Of a stretch of DNA of 15,440 nt, positions 14,807 through 15,440 are shown piece by piece. Each line of letters starts with the position of its first letter. Position 1 is the stretch's first letter. Source of the DNA: JBBRLA01 sp038231615 (GTDB taxonomy: Bacteria > Myxococcota_A > Polyangia > Palsa-1104 > JAEUJZ01); the NCBI GenBank assembly GCA_038231615.1, contig JBBRLA010000129.1, positions 1-15,440 of the forward strand. Direction: 5' to 3'. Under the pieces are notes generated by a model, which did not search any database, was not told the origin of the DNA, and saw nothing but the letters and a program-made list of their open reading frames with translations. The translations under genes and the position numbers were made by a program.

Positions 14807-15169
14807 ATGTCCGACATCACCGCCAGCCCAAAGGCCGAGTTGCGCCCCCGGAATTTCCCCCGCTACGAGGTCGCCGCATACGTGGACTGCTCCGGTGCCG
14901 AAGTGCTCCTGCACCATCGCCTGCACAACATCTCCCTCGGCGGGGTGTGCATCCAGTGCGACACGATGGAGGAAGTCGGTACAGAAGTCGACCTGCTGAT
15001 CCACTTTCCCGACCTGAACGCCTCGCTGGCGGTGCGCGGGGAGGTGGCCTGGGCCAACCGCAGCGCCCCGAGGGACATGGGCATCCGCTTTGTCGCCCTG
15101 GACGAGCACAAGCTGGAGACCCTGAAGCAGTACATCAACAAGGTGCAACGGTCGGCGGCGGCGGCATAG
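14807..15169 (+). CDS. PilZ domain c-di-GMP-binding protein
   Basis: The 120-residue product is a single PilZ domain. Its RxxxR motif is RNFPR (Arg15, Arg19) and its (D/N)xSxxG motif is NISLGG (Asn41, Ser43, Gly46 region), the two elements that bind cyclic di-GMP. The VAWAN and DMGIRFV strands (80-84, 90-96) complete the barrel. It has no output domain, so it would act by binding partner proteins, for example in motility or polysaccharide secretion. The frame extends upstream to 14684, but ATG 14807 has a good AAGAGG ribosome binding site and gives the normal single-domain length. Its stop is two bases from the stop of the opposing gene at 15172. Confidence 0.93.
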   Translation: MSDITASPKAELRPRNFPRYEVAAYVDCSGAEVLLHHRLHNISLGGVCIQCDTMEEVGTEVDLLIHFPDLNASLAVRGEVAWANRSAPRDMGIRFVALDEHKLETLKQYINKVQRSAAAA

Positions 15170-15171
15170 TT

Positions 15172-15440
15172 TCAGTCGAGCAGTTCCAGGTCTTCCTCAT
15201 GCAGGATGACGGATGCCTCGGGCCCTTCGGTAGCGTGCGGCGAAGCGGAGCGCCGTTCATCTATGAAGGACACGTCCGCCTTCGACAGTTCGACGCTGCC
15301 TGACTCCAAGGGCGGGGGATCGGGACGCGGCCGAACCCCGGTCGGCCGTAGGGGGGCCAGCGCCGGCGCACGCTGGGGAGGCCGGGTCGGCTCGTCCTCG
15401 ATCCCGCTCAGTTCCTCGGGCGACAGGAGCGGTCCGGGCA
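15172..15440 (-). CDS. C-terminal part of an acidic, proline-rich protein (start outside window)
   Basis: Reading the minus strand from the window edge, one frame stays open for 88 codons to a TGA at 15172-15174 with strongly G/C-ending codons. It begins PGPLLSPEELSGIEDEPTRP, passes through a Pro/Arg-rich stretch (RPTGVRPRPDPPPLESG) and ends HEEDLELLD. This looks like a disordered linker and acidic tail. The N-terminal part, and hence the family, lies beyond position 15440. It converges on the PilZ gene with a two-base gap. Confidence 0.6.
   Translation of the reverse strand, partial: PGPLLSPEELSGIEDEPTRPPQRAPALAPLRPTGVRPRPDPPPLESGSVELSKADVSFIDERRSASPHATEGPEASVILHEEDLELLD

Overview
The window looks like a chromosomal segment of a high-GC, Gram-negative soil-type bacterium, most probably of the Myxococcota (formerly Deltaproteobacteria). 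Reasons: strong G/C preference at third codon positions, cysteine-rich lipoproteins fused to right-handed beta-helix domains, a PEGA-domain envelope protein, a Uma2-family protein of the type I know from myxobacteria, a stand-alone receiver protein and a PilZ protein. This is inference from protein style; no rRNA or tRNA is present.

Layout. Positions 1-356 hold no confident gene, only two coding-like stretches in different frames. A Uma2 (DUF820) protein (357-1169, minus) follows. Next is a minus-strand envelope block, read from 6939 down to 1471: a PcaF-like thiolase, a 17-codon ORF with a very strong ribosome binding site, a PEGA-domain membrane protein, and two tandem paralogous cysteine-rich beta-helix secreted proteins. 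The thiolase and the last beta-helix gene each have a plausible sigma70-type promoter. Divergent from the thiolase is a stand-alone response regulator whose stop codon overlaps that of the convergent recD2 helicase gene (7578-9878). Behind recD2 come an M15/DUF882 peptidase gene with a long leader carrying a boxA-like element, and a dCMP deaminase gene; between these two lies an AT-rich, repeat-containing intergenic region.

A plus-strand cluster (11622-14074) follows: an unrecognised, possibly HEAT-like protein, a 12-cysteine zinc-ribbon-like protein, and a homoserine-kinase-like phosphotransferase. Convergent to it is a small lipoprotein with a possible NTF2-like fold (14089-14592). A PilZ c-di-GMP-binding protein (14807-15169) then abuts the C-terminal part of an acidic, proline-rich protein that runs off the window end.

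How it fits together. RecD2 and dCMP deaminase are housekeeping DNA-metabolism functions, and the thiolase is catabolic. The PEGA protein with its two beta-helix neighbours reads as a cell-envelope module and is the best candidate here for something not well described. The HEAT-like/zinc-ribbon/kinase cluster is the second candidate. No mobile element, CRISPR array or RNA gene was seen.
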